Below are positions 8,631-16,540 of a DNA stretch of 64,000 nt, piece by piece. The stretch is from CAYQJS01 sp964417895 (lineage in GTDB: Bacteria > Chloroflexota > UBA6077 > SHYK01). The first letter of the stretch is position 1. Each line of letters begins with the position of its first letter. The DNA is taken from the NCBI GenBank assembly GCA_964417895.1, contig CAYQJS010000024.1, positions 1 to 64,000 on the forward strand, read 5' to 3'. A model generated the notes under the pieces. That model had not been told where the DNA came from. It did no database searches and worked only from the letters and a program-made list of their open reading frames with translations. The translations under genes were made by a program, and so were the position numbers.

Positions 8631-8734
8631 GCAGCCTGCTGAAGACTGGCTGAGTCCCGCTCGTGGTGAGCCGGTCCAACCACACCCGGCCCCTTCGACA
8701 AGCTCAGGGTGAGCGGGTCTTCCAGCAGCCTGCT
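8631..8734. repeat. Palindromic MITE/REP-like element, copy A
   Basis: About 104 bp with inverted ends (gcagcctgctgaagac / gtcttccagcagcctgc) and a core containing gtggtgagcc, aaccaca and ccccttcgacaagctcagggtgagcgg. A second copy with the same ends and core is at 13748-13853. Its right end supplies the TAG stop of the small gene at 8733-8948. Sequence is non-coding in appearance. It could fold into a long hairpin and act as a bidirectional terminator between the convergent genes. Confidence 0.8.
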
Positions 8735-8948
8735 AGGTCAGGCCCTCTGCGTGTGTGCCCATGTACTCTGCGATGAGCTCCTCGAACGGTACTTCACGCT
8801 CCTCCCCGAGCCTGATCTCCGGGTTGTCCATGTTGTCGAGATACCTGACGCGGACGTGAATCTCGTCGGGCATCACCCTTCGGACTTCTACGAGGCTCCC
8901 ATCCGAGAGCGTGCACTGCATGCCCGGTCGGACGTTCTTGACGTGCAT
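8733..8948 (-). CDS. Small conserved-looking protein of unknown function
   Basis: A 71-residue acidic protein beginning MHVKNVRPGMQCTLSDGS and continuing with beta-rich VRVRYLDNMDNPEIRLGEER. The start is secure: GGAGGTG precedes the ATG at ideal distance. It follows the Rieske oxygenase gene on the same strand by 17 bases, so it is probably co-transcribed. The composition resembles small SH3-like/KOW-type barrels, but I do not recognise a family. The stop codon overlaps the terminal base pairs of the palindromic repeat at 8631-8734, so the last residues may differ in relatives. Confidence 0.65.
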   Translation of the reverse strand: MHVKNVRPGMQCTLSDGSLVEVRRVMPDEIHVRVRYLDNMDNPEIRLGEEREVPFEELIAEYMGTHAEGLT

Positions 8949-8965
8949 GGTTCACCTCCGCCTGT

Positions 8966-10297
8966 TTAGTCTTTCGGGTGAATCGCCCCGGCCGCGACCG
9001 GGACTCTGGCGACTTGCTCGGGCACAGGCTTGCCGACCTCGCGCGCTCGCTGCTGGTTGACCGGGCTGTATTTCCCCGCGCCGCCGGTCGAAATACCGCC
9101 GGCCTGCGCCCAGCGGAAAGCTTCTTCGCCCTGCCGGCCCCGGTAGTTGGGATCATCGTTCTCGGTGGGCACATGGATGGATACGTTCTTCGCCGGATCG
9201 CGGAACGTGTTCATCGGATCGCCGCCATCCTCCACAATCTTCATCTGCTCCCGCAGCAGCCGCCGGTAGAGGATGAGGCCTTTATCGGACTCGCCGAGGT
9301 GCTCGGTCCAGCGAGGAGTTATGGCGCCCTGAGACTGCCAGGCGTAGTTGTCCTGGCCCGAGTTGTTGTCCATCACATCCCAGATGGGCATTCCCTCCGC
9401 GTCGACGCCTGGCAGAGGCACCGTGTAGAGGGGAATGTCCTCGGACCGCTGGTCAGGATCGCCTGGCCGCGTAGCGTGGACGTTGTACCACCAGTACAGC
9501 GTGTGGGTGTCGTCGATCGGAACGCGAATCTGGTCCTGACGTAGCATGAAGGGGAAGCAAATCACGTGCCCATGCTTCCAGTTCGCGTTCTCCTCGTCCT
9601 CCCCTTCTAGGACGCGGCGCTTGACGATGCCGTGCTCGAACACGTCGAAACCGATCTTGACGTGCCGTTGAACATGGGCCTTCAGCCGCCAGAAGCCGGG
9701 ATCACCACTGGGGCGACCCAGGCGCTCGAGAACGTAATTGGAGAAGTATCGGTGGAGCCACTCGACGTGGACCGGGTCCAGCGAGTTCTCCATGATCTGG
9801 AGCCAGTTGCAGGGCAGGATCGCCCACCCGATGTCCCGCACAGCCTCCTTTACGAACGCTTCCCAGCGAGGCACCATCGGCTTCGGCTCGGGGCCCATCC
9901 ATGCCCACAGCATCCCGCCCAGCTCCTCCACCGGATACGAGGTCACCTTGATTCGGTCCTTGAACGTCGAGTCGGGCGACTCGGCCGGCTGGTCCAGGCA
10001 GTTGCCCTCGGCGTCGTACAGCCAGCCGTGATACGGGCAGCGCAGCCCCTCAGGCTCGGGGATGCCCCATAGCATGTTGGTGTTGCGGTGGGCGCAGAAC
10101 TCCTGGATGAGGCCATAGCGCCCGGAGCGGTCGCGGAAAGCGACGAGGTGCTCGCCCAGGAGGGACACCGCCCGGGTGGGGTGCTCGTGCATCTGTCGGA
10201 CGGTGGCGAAAGGCATCCAGTAGCGGCGCAGCATCTCGCCCATGGGCGTGCCGAGGCCGACCTCGGTGAATCGCTTGTTCTGATCCTTGGTGAGCAT
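8966..10297 (-). CDS. Rieske non-haem iron oxygenase, phthalate 4,5-dioxygenase type
   Basis: Terminal oxygenase alpha subunit, 443 residues. The Rieske centre is CAHRN followed 16 residues later by CPYHGWLYD (residues about 68-95). The mononuclear iron site is seen in MENSLDPVHVEWLHRYF, with the bridging Asp and the two His ligands. GGGAGG precedes the ATG. Such enzymes hydroxylate aromatic rings or demethylate aryl ethers using a separate reductase; no reductase gene is adjacent. The downstream small gene (8733-8948) and the convergent decarboxylase-like gene may belong to the same pathway. Substrate cannot be deduced. Confidence 0.9.
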   Translation of the reverse strand: MLTKDQNKRFTEVGLGTPMGEMLRRYWMPFATVRQMHEHPTRAVSLLGEHLVAFRDRSGRYGLIQEFCAHRNTNMLWGIPEPEGLRCPYHGWLYDAEGNCLDQPAESPDSTFKDRIKVTSYPVEELGGMLWAWMGPEPKPMVPRWEAFVKEAVRDIGWAILPCNWLQIMENSLDPVHVEWLHRYFSNYVLERLGRPSGDPGFWRLKAHVQRHVKIGFDVFEHGIVKRRVLEGEDEENANWKHGHVICFPFMLRQDQIRVPIDDTHTLYWWYNVHATRPGDPDQRSEDIPLYTVPLPGVDAEGMPIWDVMDNNSGQDNYAWQSQGAITPRWTEHLGESDKGLILYRRLLREQMKIVEDGGDPMNTFRDPAKNVSIHVPTENDDPNYRGRQGEEAFRWAQAGGISTGGAGKYSPVNQQRAREVGKPVPEQVARVPVAAGAIHPKD

Positions 10298-10382
10298 CTG
10301 GCCTCCCTCGGTGCGAAGTCACCCGACGATACGACGAATTGTAGTCACGGTCAACCTCTCAGGGCAGACCAATCGCGCCGGG

Positions 10383-10421
10383 TCAGGTGAGGGTGGTGAC
10401 CATCTCGATGTGGTACGTCGG
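10383..10421 (-). pseudogene. Stranded 3'-end copy of the rumA/rlmD-type gene
   Basis: The reverse strand encodes PTYHIEMVTTLT and a stop. It matches the end of the methyltransferase at 12239-13543 (QTYHIETVTTLT) with mostly third-position differences over about 33 bases. No other part of the gene is present here. The rest of the 10298-10672 spacer shows only a weak open stretch (10477-10604, plus strand) of unclear status and a promoter-like sequence. Confidence 0.6.
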
Positions 10422-10600
10422 TACCCCGGTGCCAGCGCTGTGCTTCAGGCACGGGCTTCCCTCCGAATGGCGTCCGGGTATCGGCTCCACCGCCCCAATG
10501 AGTGGAGCGACGAGGACCAGGCGCGGTACGCGGCGGAGATGAGGGTGGGGCTGCAAGGCGCGCCCCCTCAGGATCCGACACATGACCGGGGCGCTTGCGT

Positions 10601-10630
10601 TTGACAAGGGCGGCGGCATGTCGCCACAAT
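10601..10630 (+). promoter_or_regulatory. Sigma70-type promoter for the unknown three-gene cassette
   Basis: TTGACA (10601-10606), an 18-base spacer, then CACAAT (10625-10630), placed 43 bases before the GTG of the first cassette gene. The -35 is perfect and the -10 is weak. Confidence 0.5.
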
Positions 10631-10672
10631 CGCTGACCTCCACCCTGGGAGAATCAAGCAGGTGCTTCGAAA

Positions 10673-10987
10673 GTGAGTGAAGAGGAAACATCAGTCCAGG
10701 CCAGGTTGGATTTCGCGGAGGTCGAGAACGCTCCCGTATCGTGGAGCAATTACTTCGCGCTCCAATATCAGGGAGGGGAATTCATCCTCACAACAGCTCA
10801 AGTACTGGCGCCGATCCTGCGTACCCCTCAAGGAACAGTTGCCCGGAGGCGGCCGGTTTCTGTTCCCGTTAGACCTGTCACGCGGGTGGCCGTGAGTCGC
10901 GCTCAACTGGAGGCGCTGGTAGACCTCATTCGCCGGCAACTCGACCGGTTCCCAGCCACCGGCGAACCGAAGACCGAGGCAGACTGA
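10673..10987 (+). CDS. DUF3467-like small protein
   Basis: 104 residues: an acidic N-terminus, then APVSWSNYFALQYQGGEFIL, a middle stretch ending in VRPVTRVAV, and SRAQLEALVDLIRRQLDRF. This beta/beta/helix layout resembles DUF3467, a family of small proteins of unknown role in bacteria (similarity judged by eye, moderate). GTG start. The stop overlaps the next ATG (TGATG at 10985-10989), so translation is coupled to the second gene. First gene of a cassette flanked by the methyltransferase gene and a stray copy of its 3' end. Confidence 0.6.
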   Translation: MSEEETSVQARLDFAEVENAPVSWSNYFALQYQGGEFILTTAQVLAPILRTPQGTVARRRPVSVPVRPVTRVAVSRAQLEALVDLIRRQLDRFPATGEPKTEAD

Positions 10988-11670
10988 TGCCCGACATCCG
11001 GACCATGACGATTGACCCCCGAGGGACAGCAGACACGCTGCCCACGTTCGAGCTCGCAGCATTCGAAGGAGCCGCCGGTATCGCCTTTTGGGCGCTCATG
11101 CCTGCATCGCAGCGACCCCGAAGACCGTGGCGGAGCTACACAGCCGGGGTGAGTGTGGAGGCAGATGTTTTGGCAGCGCGGATCGAGAGAGCCGTAGAAA
11201 CCACAGCCGCCGCGCCACTCCGGCTCGTCACCGAACCGGCTCACACCTCCCTGCCGAGTGACCTAGGCTGGGAGGACTTCGTAGCGTTCGCAGAAGCTAC
11301 GGGGGCGGTTCAGGGGCCCCCATTTCCGGCCGATGACGTGCGCGTCGAGATAAACGACGCCGCGCGCCAGGTGTTGGTCGAAGAAGGAATCGGAAGCATG
11401 CTTAAGGCCCTGACCACGGCCGTTCGGGAACACGCCCAGGCTAGGCCTGGGATTTCGCGTGTGACGATAGACCGCTCGGTCGATCCAGAGATTGAGAGCC
11501 CGACAGTCTTGGAAGTCACAATATGGGTGTCCGAAATGGGCGCCGATAAAGCCTCGGGGTTGTGGACTTCATTGCTACATGCAATCGATTCAGATCTTGT
11601 GGAGACCGTTGGGGAGACTGAAACTGCCCGGCTCTTCACGCGTGTGTCGATAGCCGTAGACATTGAGTAG
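10987..11670 (+). CDS. Hypothetical protein, middle gene of the cassette
   Basis: 227 residues, not recognised. Two halves are visible. Residues 1-110 are a mixed region containing FEGAAGIAFWALMPASQRP. Residues about 115-227 look like an alternating beta/helix domain (VRVEINDAARQVLVEEG, SRVTIDRSVDPEI, TVLEVTIWVSEM, TARLFTRVSIAVDIE). No signal peptide or membrane segment is present. It is coupled at both ends: the ATG overlaps the upstream stop, and its end overlaps the next gene by 8 bases. Codon use is less GC-biased than in its neighbours, hinting at a separate origin. Confidence 0.65.
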   Translation: MPDIRTMTIDPRGTADTLPTFELAAFEGAAGIAFWALMPASQRPRRPWRSYTAGVSVEADVLAARIERAVETTAAAPLRLVTEPAHTSLPSDLGWEDFVAFAEATGAVQGPPFPADDVRVEINDAARQVLVEEGIGSMLKALTTAVREHAQARPGISRVTIDRSVDPEIESPTVLEVTIWVSEMGADKASGLWTSLLHAIDSDLVETVGETETARLFTRVSIAVDIE

Positions 11671-12055
11671 TGGATCTGACTTCGCCCCGTCTGCTTTTCT
11701 GACTCTGGCTGGGCAGTTGCTTGCGCAGGTCTCTGCGGCGTCAAGCCCGCTGTCGGATGCCGACCAAGCTCTTGTACGAACGAGCCTAGGACGTTTCTAC
11801 TACGCGGCGTTCCTCATTGCGCGCGAAAGGCTATCCGCACTGGGCCGGGTCGTTGTGATGGGGGAAGCCGAGGACCACACTCGGGTAGTGAGCGCCCTTG
11901 GCTTTAGGAGCGACCTTGGTCAAAAACTGCACGGCCTACGACGGACTCGAAACAGAGCTGACTACGACCTCACGGCCAACTTGACGGTTGCCAACGCTCA
12001 ATACTGGGAGGCTATTTCCAGAGAAGTCACGGGGCGACTCGCCCAACTCCGGTAG
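11663..12055 (+). CDS. HEPN-like (UPF0332-type) protein
   Basis: 130 residues, all-alpha. The central segment LGRFYYAAFLIARERLSALG and the late LRRTRNRADYDL match HEPN-domain proteins of the UPF0332 sort, whose signature near the C-terminus is R...ADY. HEPN proteins are often RNases in toxin-antitoxin, Abi or CRISPR-linked systems. The classic R-x(4-6)-H is not intact here: the position after RNRAD is Tyr, so RNase activity is uncertain. It starts with TTG inside the end of the previous gene, so the three genes form one tightly coupled unit. Confidence 0.65.
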   Translation: MSSGSDFAPSAFLTLAGQLLAQVSAASSPLSDADQALVRTSLGRFYYAAFLIARERLSALGRVVVMGEAEDHTRVVSALGFRSDLGQKLHGLRRTRNRADYDLTANLTVANAQYWEAISREVTGRLAQLR

Positions 12056-12185
12056 CCCCGCTTTCGTGCAGACTTCTGCGGACAAGTCCCCTGCCAGCCC
12101 AATCCGATCATGCCGCAAGCACCTCCCGGTGGCAACCTGTGGGCATCCCCGTGTACTACGTCGGCCCGCTCCTGTATCAGGCCAA

Positions 12186-12219
12186 CTCGGGCGAAGGCTC
12201 GGGCGAAGGCTCGGGCGAA
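12186..12219. repeat. 12-bp tandem repeat (CTCGGGCGAAGG)x2.8
   Basis: Two perfect copies and a 10-base partial copy of ctcgggcgaagg lie between the HEPN-like gene and the 3' end of the methyltransferase gene. No coding function is seen. Confidence 0.8.
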
Positions 12220-12238
12220 CGACAGGTATCGTGCCAAT

Positions 12239-13543
12239 TCAGGAACGAAGGGGCGTGCCTTCCCAGGTCAGCGTCGTCACCGTCTCGATGTGATACGTCT
12301 GCGGAAACATGTCCAACGGCTCGACCTGCTCGACGCGATAGCCGCCCTCCCGCAGGAGGCGGAGGTCCCGCGCCAGTGTGGCGGGGTCGCATGACACGTA
12401 GACGACCCGCGGCGCACGGCGCTCGATCAGCGTGCTGATCACCGTCGGCGAGCATCCCACTCGCGCCGGGTCGAGCACGATGCCATCAACGCTAGCGGTC
12501 AGCGCAGCCAGCCCGTCTTCTGCGCGCGCCGATACGTACCGCACGTTGGGCAGATCCGAGGTATTGCGCACCGCATCTTTGATCGCGGCCTTTGATTCGT
12601 CGATGCCGATTACCTCTCGCGCTCGCGGCGCGAGCAGAGCCGCGAACGTCCCGACGCCGCAGTAGGCGTCCACCACCACGTGGTGTGGCTCCGGCCGCAG
12701 ACGGTCCAGCACCAGCAGTCCCAGCAGATCGGCAATGGAATAGAGGCCGTCCCGGCGATCCAGCCAGAGCACCTCGAGCTGAGGAGGAAGCTGGCGTCGC
12801 TCGCGCAGTGTGTTGACCTGGAAGAACGCCGCCGGCGAGACATGAAAGCGCCGGTCGAGGATCTCGTCCGTGAGGCCCGCCTGGCCGGACGGCAGCTCCG
12901 GCACCATTGGCAGCGCAGGAATGACAACCAGATCCCCGGTGTTACAGCCGTACCGTACGGCGATCTGGTGTGCCCGGAGGCCTGCGCACCGCCGCTGGAT
13001 GGCGCTCAGCACCTCGTTGATGGCGGGATGGGCTATGTGGCAAAGGTCCACGCGCAACAACCGATGACTTGCCCGGTAGGTGTAGCCCACATCGCCGTAC
13101 TTGCGGCCAAGCGTAAAGCGGACGTGGTTGCGATAGCCCCACGGCTCGATCATCCCGATCGGCTCGCGCACCAGGTCCTCGGCCGCGGCCATCCCTCCGA
13201 TCCGCCTCAGCTGGTCGACGACGACCTCCCGCTTCAGCGCGAGCTGGGTAGCGTACGCCGCGTGCTGCCAGGAGCAACCGCCACACGCGCCGAAGTAGGG
13301 GCAACGAGGCGCAACTCGCTCCGGCGCCGGGCGCAGCACCTCGACGAGGTCGGCTTTCCCATAGTCGCGCTTCTGCGTGCGGAGCTCCGCGCGCACGCGC
13401 TCACCCGGGAGGGTGTAGGGAACGAAGACGACCTGGCCGTCGACTCGGCCCATCGCCTCGCCCCCGTACGCGACGTCGGTCACGTCGATCTCGACGACGC
13501 GCGAATCGCCCGAGATCGCGCCCGCCCCGTCCGCCATCATCAC
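12239..13543 (-). CDS. 23S rRNA (uracil-C5)-methyltransferase, RlmD/RumA/TrmA family
   Basis: SAM-dependent m5U RNA methyltransferase. An N-terminal TRAM domain (residues about 15-75) precedes the Fe-S cluster motif CPYFGACGGCSWQH with its Cys pattern. The SAM-binding motif is VVVDAYCGVGTFAALLA. The nucleophile Cys lies in VVYVSCDPATLARDL, after the DPARVGC motif. At 434 residues length is normal. The frame starts GTG-ATG-ATG, and either ATG (13540 or 13537) could be used. Its last codons are duplicated at 10383-10421. Whether it is RlmD-, RlmC- or TrmA-like in specificity cannot be told from sequence alone. Confidence 0.88.
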   Translation of the reverse strand: MMMADGAGAISGDSRVVEIDVTDVAYGGEAMGRVDGQVVFVPYTLPGERVRAELRTQKRDYGKADLVEVLRPAPERVAPRCPYFGACGGCSWQHAAYATQLALKREVVVDQLRRIGGMAAAEDLVREPIGMIEPWGYRNHVRFTLGRKYGDVGYTYRASHRLLRVDLCHIAHPAINEVLSAIQRRCAGLRAHQIAVRYGCNTGDLVVIPALPMVPELPSGQAGLTDEILDRRFHVSPAAFFQVNTLRERRQLPPQLEVLWLDRRDGLYSIADLLGLLVLDRLRPEPHHVVVDAYCGVGTFAALLAPRAREVIGIDESKAAIKDAVRNTSDLPNVRYVSARAEDGLAALTASVDGIVLDPARVGCSPTVISTLIERRAPRVVYVSCDPATLARDLRLLREGGYRVEQVEPLDMFPQTYHIETVTTLTWEGTPLRS

Positions 13544-13747
13544 GCTGTGTGCCTTAAACGTCTGCCGCTGAGGCTGAGTGTCATGCCCTCACCCGTCGTC
13601 GGTCGCGGGAGGCGACCCGCGGCCGGCCGCTCCTGGAGGGAAGGGCAGCTGCTTGTCTCTCTCGTACCACCCTGATCCTGCTGAACGGGCGGGAGTTAAG
13701 GCCTACCCCGTGGCATTGAGCGCCAAAGACCCCAGGTCGCACCGAAA

Positions 13748-13853
13748 GCAGGCTGCTGAAAAAGGGTTGTGCTCCGCTGGTGGTGAGCCTGTCGAACCAC
13801 ATGGCGCCCTTCGACAAGGTCAGGGTGAGCGGGTTTTTTCAGCAGCCGGCTGG
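13748..13853. repeat. Palindromic MITE/REP-like element, copy B
   Basis: Inverted ends gcaggctgctgaaaaa / ttttttcagcagccggc, with the same core as copy A (gtggtgagcc, aaccaca, cccttcgacaag.tcagggtgagcggg). It occupies most of the 385-base divergent spacer between the methyltransferase gene and the second VanW gene. The rest (13544-13747 and 13854-13928) shows nothing clear beyond a TATACT at 13894-13899. Confidence 0.8.
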
Positions 13854-13928
13854 TGGTGGCGAGCATTATAGCCGGCGGCCGCGACGTATCGGCTATACTG
13901 GCGCGCCAGAAGGGCTTGGGGAGGATGA

Positions 13929-14822
13929 GTGCGTACTGAGGCGGTGCTTTCCGTCGCCTATCGACGCCGGGCTTCGGGACTCACCTCGCAGGCTGTTCCC
14001 CTGGCTGTCCATCAGCGACGGGCCCTTCTTGGTCAGGTGCGCCCGCGGATTCCGCTGCTGCTCACGGCGGCTGCCATCTTTGGCCTGACTGTGAGTCCCT
14101 CGAGCTCCCTCAACCCGAAGCAGACATCTGTCGCCTCGGAGCCGTTGGCCCTGAGCCAGGTCCTGGTCGGGGCGATGCTGTCGGCCACCGGCGCATACGC
14201 GGCCATCGTCGCGGAAGTCGCCGCTACCATCGATGTAGCCGCGGCGCCCGAGCCGGTCACCATCGCGCGCGGTAGCGCTTCCGTAAGCGGAATCGGTGCT
14301 GCCGCCGCCACGAACGTTGAGATCGCCATCTCGTTCGTCGACGGCGTCGTGATCGAGCCGGGCGGGCAGCTGTCCTTCGACGACACCGCTCGGACCTGGG
14401 ACTTCCGCGAGGATCCAAGCTATGTCATGGGGACGGCCACTTCGGCGCGTGGGCTGATCGCGATGCGCGGCGGCGGCGTCTGCTGGCTCTCTACGGCGCT
14501 CTGGAGGGCAGCGCTCGCGGCGGGGATCCGCACCGACTTCCGCGAGAGCCACTACGGTCTTGTCGACCCACTCGGCCCCGGCTTGGACGCCACCAATACT
14601 CTGGTGATTCGCAACGACGCACCAGTGGCGATCACAGTGCGAGCCTGGCTGGACGAGGATGATGTCCACGTGGACCTGCTGGCGGACGGGCCGCTCGACC
14701 GGACGGCGATCGTAGAGGGGCCGCACCGCGTTGGCCTCGGGCGCTACGTCGCGTATCAGGAGGTCACCTGGGATGACGGCAGGGCCACATCCTCCGAGTT
14801 CCCCAGTTGGTACCTCTGGTAG
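13929..14822 (+). CDS. VanW-family protein, short form
   Basis: 297 residues with an N-terminal hydrophobic stretch near residues 40-55 (PRIPLLLTAAAIFGLTV), probably a signal anchor, and a C-terminal VanW-like domain. That domain contains VVIEPGGQLSFDDTARTWDF, MRGGGVCWLSTALWRAALAAG and VIRNDAPVAITVRAW. These correspond to FSFN..., GGICQVATTLF and NNT...L in the canonical VanW domain at 4126-5961, but here the peptidoglycan-binding-like repeats are absent. The GTG start is supported by GGGGAGG a few bases upstream. Confidence 0.75.
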   Translation: MRTEAVLSVAYRRRASGLTSQAVPLAVHQRRALLGQVRPRIPLLLTAAAIFGLTVSPSSSLNPKQTSVASEPLALSQVLVGAMLSATGAYAAIVAEVAATIDVAAAPEPVTIARGSASVSGIGAAAATNVEIAISFVDGVVIEPGGQLSFDDTARTWDFREDPSYVMGTATSARGLIAMRGGGVCWLSTALWRAALAAGIRTDFRESHYGLVDPLGPGLDATNTLVIRNDAPVAITVRAWLDEDDVHVDLLADGPLDRTAIVEGPHRVGLGRYVAYQEVTWDDGRATSSEFPSWYLW

Positions 14823-14834
14823 AGCCACCCTCCG

Positions 14835-14865
14835 AAGGCCCACGTCCTAAGGCCCACGTCCCAAG
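14835..14865. repeat. 14-bp (2x7) tandem repeat
   Basis: aaggcccacgtcct followed by aaggcccacgtccc and aag, immediately after the VanW stop in the convergent spacer with ubiD. The period is twice the 7 bp seen elsewhere. Confidence 0.75.
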
Positions 14866-14934
14866 CCGCCGCACACCCAAATCTCCCACCCTCAAACCAT
14901 GACTGCCGAATTCCACGACTTTGCACCGATCGCT

Positions 14935-14955
14935 TGGGACCTGGGACTCGGGACT
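14935..14955. repeat. Heptamer tandem repeat (tgggacc/tgggact/cgggact)
   Basis: Three 7-bp units in a row. The last one overlaps the ubiD stop codon (14954-14956), the same gene-end placement as the repeat at 6656-6673. Confidence 0.75.
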
Positions 14956-16540
14956 ATCCACCCTGCCGGAGGTCGGTGATCTCCGGGTTCACCGGCGCGC
15001 GCACGTCCTCCTGGAACGACAGCAAACGGGGAGGGGCGCCCAGCGAATCCAGGCCCAGCTCGGCCCACCGCGACGCCACTCGGGCGTACATCCCCCGCGC
15101 GAGCACGGTGCGCTGGCTGAAGATGGGCAAGTACTTGTGTTGCTTGCAGGCATTTATCAGGGCCTTCGAGCCCCACGGGCGCTCCTCCGGTGGGTTTTTG
15201 GTGGGATCGAGCCAGGTCGACCACGTTTGCCGCAGGATGTCGATGTCGGTCTCCGGATCGCACCGCGTGGTCATGGCCCAGAAGACCTGGTCCCAGTCAC
15301 TGGGGTCGACGTCATCGTCCACAGTGATGATCCACTTGGTGTAGTAGGCGCCGCCGGGCACCTGGGCCGCCAGCGCGGCGACTTGCGCAGCATGGCCCGC
15401 GTAGCGTTGCTCCAGAGATACGATCACAGCCCCGAATCCCCCGGCGGCCGCGGGATGGACGTATACGCCCTTGATGCCCGGAACCCCCAGCTTGTCCAGA
15501 TCGTCCCAGATCCGCGCCGATCGGGCGATGGCGAAAAAGCCGTTCTGCTCGCACGAGGGCCAGTCGGACATGAGGGCATTGGTGAAGACAGGGTCCGCGC
15601 GCATATGGAGGGCCTTCACTTTCACGAGCGGGCAGGTCCCCTCTGGACGACCGTAGTAGCCCGTGAACTCGCCGAACGGGCCTTCTCGCCGGGTTGCCTT
15701 GTACTCGACGCGGCCCTCCATCACGATCTCGGCGCGGGCCGGGATCAGGAGGTCGGTGGTCAGCCCACGCGTGACCTCGATGGGCTGGCCCCGGATGCCC
15801 CCGGCGAACTCGTACTCCGAGACATTCTTGGGGAAGCCCATGGCACCCACGACCATGAACAGCGGGTCGATCCCCCAGGCGGCGGCGACGTCGATGCCTT
15901 CACCGCGCTCCCAGGCGCGCGTAATGTCGAGCCGAGCGTGTTTGCCAGGGGACAGGTACAGGCCAACCTCGTCCTTGCTCTGGATCATCATCCGATACGT
16001 ACCGATGTTGATGATCCCCGTATCGGGATCCCGGGTGAGCACCGCGTCCGCCGTGCCGATGTAGCGGCCCACGTCCTCGCCGGGTTGGCCGCCGCCGTCC
16101 AATGGCCAGTGTTTCGGCGCGGGAAGCCGAGTGAGATCGATATCCTCGCCGCGGAGGATCATCTCGTTGACGGGTGCGCTCCCGGCCTCTATTTCGACGG
16201 GGGGTATACGGCGACTGAGCCGATCGCGTGCCTCCTGAATGAGCTCCATGACGGGACGATCGGGCTCCATCCCCAGAGTGACGGCGATGCGTCTGTTGCT
16301 GGAGCTCAGGATGTTGAACAGCGACCGCCAGGCCCCGGGGTGGCCCTTGATGTTCTCGAAAAGCAGCGCAGGGCTCCCCACTTGCTTTCCCACCATATAG
16401 GTGATGGCGCTCATTTCCTCAATTGGGTCCACCTCGCGGGTGATGCGCCGGAGCTCGCCCATGGCCTCGACGCGCGCCAGCCAGTCGCGCAGATCGGCAA
16501 TCTCCAAGCCACGCGCCGAGGGCCGCTCCTCGGTGATCAC
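14954..16540 (-). CDS. UbiD-family prenylated-FMN decarboxylase
   Basis: A 528-residue UbiD-type (de)carboxylase that would use prenylated FMN made by UbiX. By analogy with characterised Fdc1, the Arg/Asn site is in INIGTYRMMIQSKDEVGLY and the metal-binding His in LSPGKHARLD. The catalytic Glu pair is in REGPFGEFTGYYG. GTG 16540 is chosen because GGAGGTGG precedes it; the longer frame is not supported. Its GTG overlaps the stop of thiS (GTGA), so it is translationally coupled to the thiamine genes thiG-thiE-thiS. Substrate unknown. No ubiX is seen in the window. A second, shorter UbiD is at 41116-42570. Confidence 0.88.
   Translation of the reverse strand: MITEERPSARGLEIADLRDWLARVEAMGELRRITREVDPIEEMSAITYMVGKQVGSPALLFENIKGHPGAWRSLFNILSSSNRRIAVTLGMEPDRPVMELIQEARDRLSRRIPPVEIEAGSAPVNEMILRGEDIDLTRLPAPKHWPLDGGGQPGEDVGRYIGTADAVLTRDPDTGIINIGTYRMMIQSKDEVGLYLSPGKHARLDITRAWERGEGIDVAAAWGIDPLFMVVGAMGFPKNVSEYEFAGGIRGQPIEVTRGLTTDLLIPARAEIVMEGRVEYKATRREGPFGEFTGYYGRPEGTCPLVKVKALHMRADPVFTNALMSDWPSCEQNGFFAIARSARIWDDLDKLGVPGIKGVYVHPAAAGGFGAVIVSLEQRYAGHAAQVAALAAQVPGGAYYTKWIITVDDDVDPSDWDQVFWAMTTRCDPETDIDILRQTWSTWLDPTKNPPEERPWGSKALINACKQHKYLPIFSQRTVLARGMYARVASRWAELGLDSLGAPPRLLSFQEDVRAPVNPEITDLRQGG

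Noticed and set aside
10477..10604. A short plus-strand protein (MASGYRLHRPNEWSDEDQ...)
   Set aside because: No ribosome-binding site, no recognised family and no start support. It may be a relic but cannot be told from chance.
12186..12219. A CRISPR-like array in the 12-bp repeats
   Set aside because: Direct tandem repeats without spacers; no cas genes nearby.
10383..12300. Calling an integrative element with att sites around the HEPN cassette
   Set aside because: The duplicated ends are not identical, the segment is only 1.9 kb, and no integrase or recombinase is encoded. Kept as a hypothesis only.
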